In this document: positions 53,687-61,652 of the stretch, in pieces
How positions within the stretch are numbered: the stretch's first letter is position 1
Layout: every line of letters starts with the position of its first letter
Assembly (NCBI RefSeq): GCF_030412015.1
Contig: NZ_JASNRD010000002.1
Coordinates: 371,095 to 435,094, forward strand
DNA length: 64,000 nt
DNA from: Massilia sp. YIM B02763
GTDB taxonomy: Bacteria; Pseudomonadota; Gammaproteobacteria; Burkholderiales; Burkholderiaceae_D
Reading direction: 5' to 3'
The notes under the pieces: generated by a model
Told to the model about the DNA's origin: nothing
Seen by the model: only the letters and a program-made list of their open reading frames with translations
Database searches by the model: none
Program-made: the position numbers and the translations under genes

Positions 53687-54619
53687 CTAGTCGAGTTCCG
53701 CCAGCGCCTTCACGTGGGCCACGACGCTGCGGCCCAGCGCCGACAAGGCGTAGCCGCCCTCCAGCACGCTGACGATGCGGCCTTGCGCGTACTGCTTCGC
53801 GATCTCGATCGCCTTGTGCGTCATCCACACGTAGTCCGCCTCGACCAGGGCCATGCCTCCCATGTCGTCTTCCTTGTGGGCGTCGAAGCCGGCCGAGATG
53901 AACACCATCTGCGGGCGGAAGGCGTGCAGCGCCGGCATCCACTGCTCGTCGACCAGCTTCCTCACCACGTCGCCGCCGCTGTAGGCCGGCACGGGGATGT
54001 TGACGCTGGTGGCGGTGACGGGTTCCGGCTCGCAGTACGGATAGAACGGGTGGCGGAAGAAGCTGGCCATCAGCACGCGCGGGTCGTCGCGGAAGGATTC
54101 CGCCGTGCCGTTGCCGTGGTGGACGTCGAAGTCGATGATGGCGACCCGTTCCAGACCGTGCACGTCGAGCGCATGGCGCGCCGCGATGGCGACGTTGTTG
54201 AACAGGCAGAAGCCCATCGGCTCGTTCGGGCGGGCATGGTGGCCGGGCGGACGCACGGAACAGAAGGCGTTGTCGATGCTGCCCGCGATGACGGCGTCGG
54301 TGGCGGCCACGGCGGCACCGGCGGCGCGCAGGGCGGCCCGGTAGCTGTCCTTGCACAGCAGCGTGTCGCCGTCGAGCGGATAGTGTTCGCCGGCGGCGGC
54401 AGGCAGGTTGTCGCGCACCAGGTCGATGGCGCCCTGGCTGTGGATGCGCAGGATGTCCGCTTCGTCGGCCAGCGGAGCGCTGATGTGCTCGACGAGGCCG
54501 TCCAGGCGGGCCGAGATCAGCTGGTCCTCGATGGCGCGCAGGCGCGCGGGCGATTCGGGATGCCAGTCGCCCATCTCGTGCAGCGAACAGTCAGGGTGGC
54601 TGTAGATCGCTGTGCTCAT
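53687..54619 (-). CDS. Histone-deacetylase-like amidohydrolase
   Basis: 310 residues from ATG 54619 (MSTAIYSHPDCSLHEMGDWH). The zinc-dependent deacetylase signatures are complete: RPPGHHARPNEPMGFCLFNN, AIIDFDVHHGNGTAESF and FISAGFDAHKEDDMGGM, plus VLEGGYALSALG. Bacterial members deacetylate polyamines, acetoin-related compounds or lysines; the substrate cannot be fixed here. It is divergent from the MoxR operon, and the 167 bp between them holds both promoters. Confidence 0.93.
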   Translation of the reverse strand: MSTAIYSHPDCSLHEMGDWHPESPARLRAIEDQLISARLDGLVEHISAPLADEADILRIHSQGAIDLVRDNLPAAAGEHYPLDGDTLLCKDSYRAALRAAGAAVAATDAVIAGSIDNAFCSVRPPGHHARPNEPMGFCLFNNVAIAARHALDVHGLERVAIIDFDVHHGNGTAESFRDDPRVLMASFFRHPFYPYCEPEPVTATSVNIPVPAYSGGDVVRKLVDEQWMPALHAFRPQMVFISAGFDAHKEDDMGGMALVEADYVWMTHKAIEIAKQYAQGRIVSVLEGGYALSALGRSVVAHVKALAELD

Positions 54620-54786
54620 GCTTTTTCGTTCCGTCCTGCGCTCATCCTTGGTGTCCCCAGCCATGCCGTTCTCGCTTAGAATCGCGCAGACGCATGGTAT
54701 TCGAATAAAGATTACCGATGGCGCTAATCTACCATGTGCACCCGCTCTGCGCACATGGGGGCGCCGAACCAGACAGGAAGCTTTCC

Positions 54787-55707
54787 ATGTTCAAGCAATT
54801 GCATGCCGCAGCGCGCCAGGTGAGCCAGGTCGTGGTCGGCAAGGACCAGCAGGTGCGCCTGGCGCTGACCTGCCTGCTGGCCGGCGGCCACCTCCTCATC
54901 GACGACGTCCCCGGGGTCGGCAAGACCACGCTGGCGCATGCGCTGGCCCTCACGCTGGGCCTGAAGTTCAACCGCGTGCAATTCACCAGCGACCTGCTGC
55001 CCGCCGACGTGGCCGGCATCTCCGTCTACGAGCGCGAAAAGAACGGCTTTTCCTTCCACCCCGGCCCCATCTTTACCCAGGTGCTGCTGGCCGACGAGAT
55101 CAACCGGGCCACGCCCAAGACCCAGTCGGGCCTGCTGGAAGCGATGGAGGAGCGCCAGGTCACGGCCGACGGCGTCACCCGGCCGCTGCCGGAGCCGTTC
55201 TTCGTGATCGCCACCCAGAACCCGGCGCACCAGGTCGGCACTTTCCCCCTGCCCGAGTCGCAGCTCGACCGCTTCCTGATGTGCCTGTCGCTGGGCTACC
55301 CGGACGCCGCCGCCGAACGCGCGCTATTGATGGGAGAAGACCGGCGTGCGATGCTCAAGACGCTGCAGCCCGTCATGCAGCCGGGCCAATTGATGGAGGC
55401 CCGGCAGGCGCTGCGCGCGATCCACGCGTCCGGCGCCCTCGTCGACTACCTGCAGGCGCTGGCGCAGGCCTCGCGCTCGGGCAAGCTGTTCGCGGAAGGC
55501 CTGTCGCCGCGCGCCACGCTGGCGCTGCTGCAGGCGGCAAGGGCCTGGGCCGCGCTGGAAGGCCGCGACCACGTGATCCCGGAAGACATCCAGGCCCTGC
55601 TGGTGCCCGTCTGCGCGCACCGCCTGCGGCCGCTGAAATCCGTGCACGGCACGGCGATCGCCAGCCGCGACCTCGTGCTGCAGCTGCAGAAATCGGTCCC
55701 CGTCTAG
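54787..55707 (+). CDS. MoxR family AAA+ ATPase
   Basis: 306 residues from ATG 54787, behind AGGAAG. P-loop DDVPGVGKTTLAHAL, the MoxR-specific FNRVQFTSDLLPADVAGISV, Walker B QVLLADEINRATPKTQSGLLEAMEE and sensor FFVIATQNPAHQVGTFPLPESQ, and arginine finger region LDRFLM. MoxR ATPases act as chaperones with DUF58 and VWA proteins. The DUF58 gene starts 2 bp later, followed by a transglutaminase, the common three-gene set. Confidence 0.95.
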   Translation: MFKQLHAAARQVSQVVVGKDQQVRLALTCLLAGGHLLIDDVPGVGKTTLAHALALTLGLKFNRVQFTSDLLPADVAGISVYEREKNGFSFHPGPIFTQVLLADEINRATPKTQSGLLEAMEERQVTADGVTRPLPEPFFVIATQNPAHQVGTFPLPESQLDRFLMCLSLGYPDAAAERALLMGEDRRAMLKTLQPVMQPGQLMEARQALRAIHASGALVDYLQALAQASRSGKLFAEGLSPRATLALLQAARAWAALEGRDHVIPEDIQALLVPVCAHRLRPLKSVHGTAIASRDLVLQLQKSVPV

Positions 55708-55709
55708 CG

Positions 55710-56426
55710 ATGGCCGACGCCGCTGCCGACACCGGAACCGGCTGGCTCGGACGCCACCTCGGGCGCCGCCGCAGCGCCTGGCGCGCCAGGGCCACGGCGC
55801 GCGACCGCGGCGACGTGCTGCTGGGCCAGCGCCGCGTGTACATCCTGCCCACCCGCGCGGGGCTGGGCTTCGGCGTGCTGCTGCTGGTCCTGCTGATCGG
55901 CTCCGTCAACTACAACCTCGGGCTGGGCTTCGGCCTGACCTTCGTCGCCGCGGGCTGCGCCGTGGCCGACATGCTGGCCACCTGGCGCAACCTGGCCGGC
56001 CTCACGCTGCGCCCCGGCCGCGCCCCCGACGTGTTCGCCGGCGAGGAAGCGCCGTTCGAGCTGCACGTGCTGAACGGGTCGCGCCTGGACCGCTACGCCG
56101 TCTGGATCGACTTCGAACACGCGGCCACGCCGCGCCATGCGGTCGACGTCGATGCGGGGGGCAGCGCGGCCGTCGTGCTGGGAGCCCCCACAACGACCCG
56201 CGGCTGGCTGGCCGAACTGCTGCTCGACTTCGATGCCTTGCCGGCCCGCCTGGACCTGGAGCTGCGCCTGTCGCGCGTGGCGCGCTGGGTGCTGGAGGCG
56301 GAAGGCCGCGCCCTGCCCTACGCGCTGCGCGTCGGCCGTGCCGAGGTCGAGCCCGCCCTCGGCGCCGCGCACCAGGCCGCCTGCCTGCGCGCGCTCGCCC
56401 TGTACGGCAGGGCCGAGGCGCCATGA
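55710..56426 (+). CDS. DUF58-family protein lacking its central core
   Basis: 238 residues, shorter than the usual 320-350 for this branch. The N-terminal half is normal: RRVYILPTRAGLGFGVLLLV with two membrane helices (about 50-95) and a beta-sandwich (FAGEEAPFELHVLNGSRLDR). The end is also normal (DFDALPARLDLELRLSRVAR, WVLEAE, CLRALALYG). Missing is the part between TTTRGWL and AELLLDFDALP, which in relatives holds the PLGLFRAW, FxGxRxYQPGDSPRHxxW and KxF signatures that define DUF58. The loss is in frame and about 100 residues long. Function of this truncated form is unclear; the flanking MoxR and transglutaminase genes look intact. Confidence 0.82.
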   Translation: MADAAADTGTGWLGRHLGRRRSAWRARATARDRGDVLLGQRRVYILPTRAGLGFGVLLLVLLIGSVNYNLGLGFGLTFVAAGCAVADMLATWRNLAGLTLRPGRAPDVFAGEEAPFELHVLNGSRLDRYAVWIDFEHAATPRHAVDVDAGGSAAVVLGAPTTTRGWLAELLLDFDALPARLDLELRLSRVARWVLEAEGRALPYALRVGRAEVEPALGAAHQAACLRALALYGRAEAP

Positions 56427-58438
56427 AGGCCGCCTTCGGCTCACAGTTCGCCACGCTGTCGCGCGACAAGCGCGATACCCTCCTGCTGATCGCCAGCAGC
56501 CTGCTGGTGCTGGCCCCGCACGCGCTGCACCTGCCGCTGTGGGTCAGCCTGCTGTGCGGCGCGATTCTCGCCTGGCGCGCCGCGCTGACGGTGCTGGGCC
56601 GGCGCCTGCCGCGCAACCTGGTGCTGGTGCCGCTCGCCGCCGTGGCGATGGCCGGTGTGCAGCAAAGCTACAGCACGGTGCTGGGACGCGATGCCGGCGT
56701 GGCCATGCTGGTGCTGCTGGTCGCCTTCAAGATGCTGGAAATGCATGCGCGGCGCGACCTGTTCGTGGTCGTGTTCCTGTGCTTTTTCCTCGTGCTGACC
56801 AATTTCTTCTATTCGCAGAGCTTCGGCACGGCCATCCTGATGCTGGTCTCGATCGTGTTCCTGCTGGCCACGCAGATGTCGTTCCAGCTCACGGGCAAGG
56901 TGCCGCCGCTGTCCCTGCGCCTGGCGAGGAGCGCGCGCATACTGGCGTTCGCGTTACCGCTGGCGGCGGGGGCCTTCGTGCTGTTCCCGCGCGTGGAGGG
57001 ACCACTGTGGGGCTTGCCGGACGACGCGCGCAGCGGCAAGACGGGCCTGTCCGACACGATGGCGCCGGGCCAGATGGCCGACCTCGCGCAATCCGAGGAC
57101 GTGGCGTTCCGCGTCAAGTTCGACGGCCCGCCGCCGCCCCAGCCCCAGCTCTACTGGCGCGGCCCCGTGCTGGGCAGCTACGACGGCAGGACCTGGACGC
57201 GCGTCCATCCGCTGCCGGCCCGCGAACGCGCCCAGCCGCTGGCGATCTCGGTGGCCGGCGCGCCGCTGCGCTACCAGGTCACGCAGGAGCCGTCGAACGC
57301 GCGCTGGCTGTTCGCGCTGGAAGTGCCGCGCGCGCTGCCGCAGCTGGCGGACCGCCCGGTCGGCGTCAGCGGCGAACTGGAGATCCAGGCGGCCGCTCCC
57401 ATCACCGAGCGCGTGCGCTACGACCTGGCTTCCTACGTGCGCTACCAGCTGCAGGGCGGCGACAGCCTGCCCGGCAGCGCGCGCTGGCTGCTGCTGCCCT
57501 GGGGGCGCAATCCGCGCGCGCTGGCCGAGGGCCGGCGCCTGCGCGAACGGCTCGACCCGGCCGGCCGCGTGCGCGCCGTGCTGGAAACGTTCTCGACAGG
57601 CGGCTATGTCTACACGCTGCAGCCGCCGCTGCTGCCCGGCCCCCATTCCATCGACGATTTCCTCTACGGCAGCCGCGCCGGGTTCTGCGAGCACTACGCG
57701 GGCGCCTTCGTGTTCCTGATGCGCGCGGCCGGCGTGCCGGCGCGCGTGGTGACGGGCTACCAGGGCGGCGACATGAATCCGCTCGACGGCTGGCTCACGG
57801 TGCGCCAGTCCGATGCCCATGCCTGGGCCGAGGTCTGGCTGGCGGGACGCGGCTGGGTGCGCGTCGACCCGACGGCGATGGTGGCGCCGGAACGCGTCCA
57901 GCGCAGCCTGGCGCGCGCGCTGCCGCCGCCGGCGCCGTTCGGCCTGACGGGCCTGGGCCGCTTCCTGCAGCCCGACCCGGATTCGCTGCTGGGCCGCATG
58001 CGCTACGCGATCGCCGCCGCCAACAATGGCTGGAACCAGTGGGTGCTGAACTACACGCCGCGGCGCCAGCAGGACCTGGTGTCGCGGCTGCGGAATGACT
58101 TGTTCCGATGGCAAGCCCTTGCCGCCATCGTCATTCTTTCTCTTGTGTTGTTACTAGTCGGAAAATTCTCGGCCAGGAGGCGGTCCGACCCGGTCGATGG
58201 GCTATACTCGGCCCTGTGCAGGCGCCTGGGCCAGCTCGGCCTGCCCCGCGCGCCGGACGAAGGACCGACCGCCTATGGCGCGCGCATCGCGGCCGCGCCG
58301 CTGGCGCCCGGGGTGCGGCAGGCCGCCGGCGAATTCCTGCAACGCTACAGCGCTTACCGCTACGCCGCGGGGAGCACGGTGGCGCCGGGCACCGCACTTG
58401 TTCCGATCCTGAAAGAGTTGCTGTCACGAGTTCGATGA
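56423..58438 (+). CDS. Membrane transglutaminase-like protein (TgpA type)
   Basis: 671 residues, overlapping the previous gene by ATGA. About six N-terminal membrane helices (about 20-185), an external domain, and a transglutaminase/protease-like core with the complete triad: Cys in RAGFCEHYAGAF (about 421), His in QSDAHAWAEVW (about 464) and Asp in WVRVDPTAMV (about 482). A last membrane helix (about 565-585) is followed by a short cytoplasmic DUF4129-like tail. Partner of the MoxR and DUF58 proteins; in Pseudomonas TgpA is essential, but its substrate is unknown. Confidence 0.94.
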   Translation: MKAAFGSQFATLSRDKRDTLLLIASSLLVLAPHALHLPLWVSLLCGAILAWRAALTVLGRRLPRNLVLVPLAAVAMAGVQQSYSTVLGRDAGVAMLVLLVAFKMLEMHARRDLFVVVFLCFFLVLTNFFYSQSFGTAILMLVSIVFLLATQMSFQLTGKVPPLSLRLARSARILAFALPLAAGAFVLFPRVEGPLWGLPDDARSGKTGLSDTMAPGQMADLAQSEDVAFRVKFDGPPPPQPQLYWRGPVLGSYDGRTWTRVHPLPARERAQPLAISVAGAPLRYQVTQEPSNARWLFALEVPRALPQLADRPVGVSGELEIQAAAPITERVRYDLASYVRYQLQGGDSLPGSARWLLLPWGRNPRALAEGRRLRERLDPAGRVRAVLETFSTGGYVYTLQPPLLPGPHSIDDFLYGSRAGFCEHYAGAFVFLMRAAGVPARVVTGYQGGDMNPLDGWLTVRQSDAHAWAEVWLAGRGWVRVDPTAMVAPERVQRSLARALPPPAPFGLTGLGRFLQPDPDSLLGRMRYAIAAANNGWNQWVLNYTPRRQQDLVSRLRNDLFRWQALAAIVILSLVLLLVGKFSARRRSDPVDGLYSALCRRLGQLGLPRAPDEGPTAYGARIAAAPLAPGVRQAAGEFLQRYSAYRYAAGSTVAPGTALVPILKELLSRVR

Positions 58439-59619
58439 AATCCTCCTTCCCGCTGTTGCTCGCCCTGGCCATCGGTGCCGGGCCGGCAGCCGATGCGCTT
58501 GCCGCTTCCTCGCCGCACACGACCGCCGCCACCGCCTCCTCCAAGAACGCCAAGGCCGGCGCCAAGCCTGCCAAGAGCACGAAGGCGGCCAAGACCCGTG
58601 CGGCCAAGGCCGCGGCGCTCGCCGCCGCGGCGGCGGCAAGGCCGCGCATCGACTACGACGGCGAACAGGTCAATTTCAGCGAATGGCAGGCCGTGCGCGA
58701 CTTCGAGGACGAGATGGTGGAGCGCAACGGCTTCGAGCGCGGCGCCCTGCAGGACATCGTCAGGCAGGCCCGCTTCATCGATTCCGCCGTCCAGCTGGTG
58801 AAGCCGGCGCCGCCGGGCAAGCCGAAGAACTGGCAGGCCTACAGCAGCCGCTTCATCGAGCCGATCCGCATCAATGCCGGCGTGCGCTTCTGGAACGAGA
58901 ACGCCGACACGCTGGCGCGCGCCGAGGCGACCTATGGCGTGCCCGCCGAGATCATCGTCGGCATCATCGGCGTGGAAACCATCTATGGCCGCGACACGGG
59001 ACGCTTCCGCGTCGTCGACGTGCTGACCACCCTCGCCTTCGCCTATCCGGAAGCGCCGAACCGCGCGGACCGCATGGCCTTCTTCCGCGGCGAGCTGGAA
59101 AACACCCTGCTGCTGGCGCGCAAGGAAGGCATCGACCCGTTCTCGCTGCTCGGCTCCTTCGCCGGCGCCGTCGGCATGCCGCAATTCATGCCAGGCAATA
59201 TCCTGAAATATGGGGTGGACTTCGACGGCGACGGCATCGTCGACCTGCGCAATTCCGCCCAGGACGCGATCGGCAGCGTGGCCCGCTTCCTGGTCGAGCA
59301 CGGCTGGGAGCCGGACAACAAGGGACCGGCCGTGTTCGCCGCCGACGTCGCGCCGAGCATGGCGTGGCAGCCGCTGCTGGGCGGCCTGTCGGCACGCTAC
59401 CGTCCGGCCGAGCTGGCCGGCGCGGGCGTCGCCGCCCGTACGCCCCTGCCGGAAGAACGCCTGTATGGCCTCGTGGACCTGCAGAACGGTGCGGACCCGA
59501 CCGAGTATTGGGTAGCAAACAGTAACTTCTTTGCTATCACCCAATACAATCGGAGTTACTTCTATGCCATGTCAGTGGTTGAACTGGGCCATGCGGTGAA
59601 GCAGGCACGCGGCACTTGA
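58435..59619 (+). CDS. mltB: Lytic murein transglycosylase B
   Basis: 394 residues, overlapping the transglutaminase stop (ATGA), so it is the fourth gene of the operon. Signal peptide about 1-24, then a 45-residue Lys/Ala/Thr linker, then the SLT2-type catalytic domain with the acid Glu in EIIVGIIGVETIYGRDTGRF (about 181), GAVGMPQFMPGNIL and VDFDGDGIVDLRNSAQDAIG. No lipobox Cys, so it is a soluble periplasmic enzyme unlike E. coli MltB. It cleaves peptidoglycan glycan strands to anhydro-muropeptides. Confidence 0.94.
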   Translation: MKSSFPLLLALAIGAGPAADALAASSPHTTAATASSKNAKAGAKPAKSTKAAKTRAAKAAALAAAAAARPRIDYDGEQVNFSEWQAVRDFEDEMVERNGFERGALQDIVRQARFIDSAVQLVKPAPPGKPKNWQAYSSRFIEPIRINAGVRFWNENADTLARAEATYGVPAEIIVGIIGVETIYGRDTGRFRVVDVLTTLAFAYPEAPNRADRMAFFRGELENTLLLARKEGIDPFSLLGSFAGAVGMPQFMPGNILKYGVDFDGDGIVDLRNSAQDAIGSVARFLVEHGWEPDNKGPAVFAADVAPSMAWQPLLGGLSARYRPAELAGAGVAARTPLPEERLYGLVDLQNGADPTEYWVANSNFFAITQYNRSYFYAMSVVELGHAVKQARGT

Positions 59620-59698
59620 CCTTGTTTCGCCAGAAACTTTGTATCAGTTTGTAACTCGTTTGCCACAGAAATCCGCGCTTTGATGCAGTGGTGACAAC

Positions 59699-59719
59699 GT
59701 TATACCCCCCGGGTGTATA
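59699..59719. promoter_or_regulatory. Operator-like near-palindrome
   Basis: TATACCCCCCGGGTGTATA is symmetric except at two pairs. It lies 345 bp upstream of the HTH gene in an AT-rich setting and stands out by its C/G block. The protein that binds it is unknown. Confidence 0.4.
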
Positions 59720-59981
59720 CCTATTTCTGTTTAGTCAGTTCTTCTAGGAAATAGAGTAAACACCCCAATACCCCCTTGCAAATTGTCATTCCTACACCCA
59801 ATTCCTTAATGTGCGGCGCTGCATTTCTAATTGCTTTAGAATTAAGTTTAAATAAAAAACAATTATTTTTTCAGTGACTTTGTGAGAGAATTGCACTGTA
59901 GCTATTGTTGCAGTCAGACAACGACCACAAACGATCGCGCAGTATCTTATTGCTCTTAGGTACTAAATTAGAAAACACTTG

Positions 59982-59987
59982 TATAAT
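59982..59987 (+). promoter_or_regulatory. Candidate -10 element of the HTH gene
   Basis: TATAAT preceded by CACTTG. It would give a leader of about 70 bases. No TTGACA-like -35 at 16-18 bp is seen, so an activator may be needed. Confidence 0.4.
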
Positions 59988-60063
59988 TTAGTAGAAATTT
60001 TCGAAATCTTTCCTGATTCGAAAGTCGCTTGAGCTCCGACAACCAACTTAGGAATAGTGAATC

Positions 60064-60408
60064 ATGACCAATCAAGTGGGTATTGACATGAACAGCGATT
60101 CGGAAAACGACGAACTGCTGCAATACAACCCGAACCGCCTGCTCGACACCCTGATCGAGAACCTGCGCCTGAAGAACGACGCAGCCCTGTCGCGCGCGCT
60201 GGAAGTGGCGCCGCCGGTGATCTCCAAGATCCGCCACCACCGCCTGCCGGTCGGCGCATCGCTGCTGATCCGCATGCACGAAGTGTCGGACCTGTCGATC
60301 CGCGACCTGCGTTACCTGATGGGCGACCGCCGTGCCAAGTTCCGCATCAGCGACAAGCAGTTCAAGCCGAAGGACAAGGACAACGGCGGCGCCGGCGCCG
60401 AGCAGTAA
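60064..60408 (+). CDS. Small helix-turn-helix protein of unknown role
   Basis: 114 residues from ATG 60064, with AGGAATAG upstream; an in-frame ATG at 60088 is possible. The centre LRLKNDAALSRALEVAPPVISKIRHHRLPVGASLLIRM reads as a Cro/CI-like helix-turn-helix (DAALSRALEVAPPVISKIR), followed by HEVSDLSIRDLRYLMGD and a Lys/Asp/Gly-rich tail. No membrane segment. Its codon use is GC-rich like the rest of the genome, in contrast to its AT-rich leader. Target genes unknown. Confidence 0.82.
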   Translation: MTNQVGIDMNSDSENDELLQYNPNRLLDTLIENLRLKNDAALSRALEVAPPVISKIRHHRLPVGASLLIRMHEVSDLSIRDLRYLMGDRRAKFRISDKQFKPKDKDNGGAGAEQ

Positions 60409-60615
60409 TCGTGGCACCGGACCGGACGGCGGCATCGCGCCGCCGCACCGTCCAGCAGTAACATCGCGTCAATGTCGTGACGTTCCTCGGTAACGTCCAC
60501 TTCGCCGCCATCGCGATCCATGTCGCGCATGACCGGCTTCAAGCTCGGGGGCCACTGCCCCGCGACGAGCATCCCAGCGCCCGAACCTCGCGCCGGGACT
60601 TCCTCCTCCATTGCA

Positions 60616-61518
60616 TCAGGCCGGGAACACGCCCGTCGACAGGTAACGGTCGCCGCGGTCGCAGACGATGAACACGATCGTCGCATTCTCCACCGTCTGC
60701 GAAACGCGCAGCGCGATCTCGCAGGCGCCGGCGGCGGAAATGCCGCAGAAGATCCCCTCCTCGGCGGCCAGGCGGCGCGCCATCTGCTCGGCCGCGGCCT
60801 GGGTCACGCTTTCCACCTGGTCCACGCGCGCCTTGTCGAAGATCTTCGGCAGGTAGGCTTCGGGCCACTTGCGGATACCCGGGATCGACGAGCCTTCCTC
60901 CGGCTGGGCGCCGACGATCTGGATCGCCGGGTTCTGCTCCTTCAGGTAGTGCGACACGCCCATGATGGTGCCGGTGGTCCCCATGGCGCTGACGAAGTGG
61001 GTGATGCGCCCCTCGGTGTCGCGCCAGATCTCCGGGCCCGTGCTCTCGTAGTGGGCGCGCGGATTGTCCTGGTTGGCGAACTGGTCGAGGATGATGCCCT
61101 GGCCATCCTTCTGCATCTGCTCGGCCAGGTCGCGCGCGTATTCCATGCCGCCCGTCTTGGGCGTCAGGATGATCTGGGCGCCGTAGGCGGCCATGCTCTG
61201 GCGGCGCTCGATCGACAGGTTGTCCGGCATGATCAGCACCATCTTGTAGCCGCGGATCGCGGCCGCCATCGCCAGCGCGATGCCGGTGTTGCCGCTGGTC
61301 GCCTCGATCAGCGTGTCGCCCGGCTTGATCTGCCCGCGCGCCTCGGCGCCGCGCAGCATCGACATGGCCGCGCGGTCCTTCACGGAGCCGGCCGGATTGT
61401 TCCCTTCGAGCTTGCCGAGGATGATGTTGTTGCGGGCCGCGGCGTCCGCTCCCGGGATGCGCACCAGCTGCACCAGCGGGGTATTGCCGATCGTGTCTTC
61501 GATGGTCTTGTATGCCAT
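60616..61518 (-). CDS. cysM: Cysteine synthase B (O-acetylserine sulfhydrylase)
   Basis: 300 residues. PLP-dependent fold-type II: the substrate loop LEGNNPAGSVKDRAAMSML holds the PLP lysine (about 46), then EATSGNTGIALAMAAAI, DQFANQDNPRAHYESTGPEI, VSAMGTTGTIMGVSHYLKE and SAAGACEIALRVSQ. The GNNPAGSVKDR form is typical of CysM rather than CysK. It makes cysteine (or S-sulfocysteine) from O-acetylserine. Single leftward gene. Confidence 0.96.
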   Translation of the reverse strand: MAYKTIEDTIGNTPLVQLVRIPGADAAARNNIILGKLEGNNPAGSVKDRAAMSMLRGAEARGQIKPGDTLIEATSGNTGIALAMAAAIRGYKMVLIMPDNLSIERRQSMAAYGAQIILTPKTGGMEYARDLAEQMQKDGQGIILDQFANQDNPRAHYESTGPEIWRDTEGRITHFVSAMGTTGTIMGVSHYLKEQNPAIQIVGAQPEEGSSIPGIRKWPEAYLPKIFDKARVDQVESVTQAAAEQMARRLAAEEGIFCGISAAGACEIALRVSQTVENATIVFIVCDRGDRYLSTGVFPA

Positions 61519-61598
61519 TGCTTGCTCTTTGCGTATGCGTAAAGCGCCATTCTAAACCGGGACGGGATCGGGCGTATGGGCCGATGGCTGAACACCGG

Positions 61599-61633
61599 GG
61601 TCAGAGTCCAACCGTCAACACCGGACTCTGACC
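61599..61633. repeat. Intergenic inverted repeat, second REP type
   Basis: Perfect 11 bp arms GGTCAGAGTCC and GGACTCTGACC around a 13 bp loop, starting just after GG. It lies between cysM and the end of the M28 gene. Hairpins of the form GGGGTCAGAGTCC are familiar as dispersed repeats in related genomes; only one copy is in this window. Confidence 0.75.
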
Positions 61634-61652
61634 GCTCCCACCGTGCGACGTC

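Larger units (their letters stand above)
59620..60063. other. Long AT-rich leader of the HTH gene
   Basis: 444 bp without a gene, strikingly AT-rich from about 59720 on. It contains a near-palindrome at 59699-59719 (TATACCCCCCGGGTGTATA), a consensus -10 TATAAT at 59982-59987 without a good -35, and a potential 5'-leader hairpin at about 59997-60026 (arms TTTCGAAATC and GATTCGAAAG). The length and structure suggest that the downstream gene is heavily regulated or that a small RNA is made here. Confidence 0.6.

Noticed and set aside
60415..60460. Terminator after the HTH gene
   Set aside because: A GC-rich hairpin (GGACGG/CCGTCC region) is present but without a T-run, and the position of transcription end is unclear.
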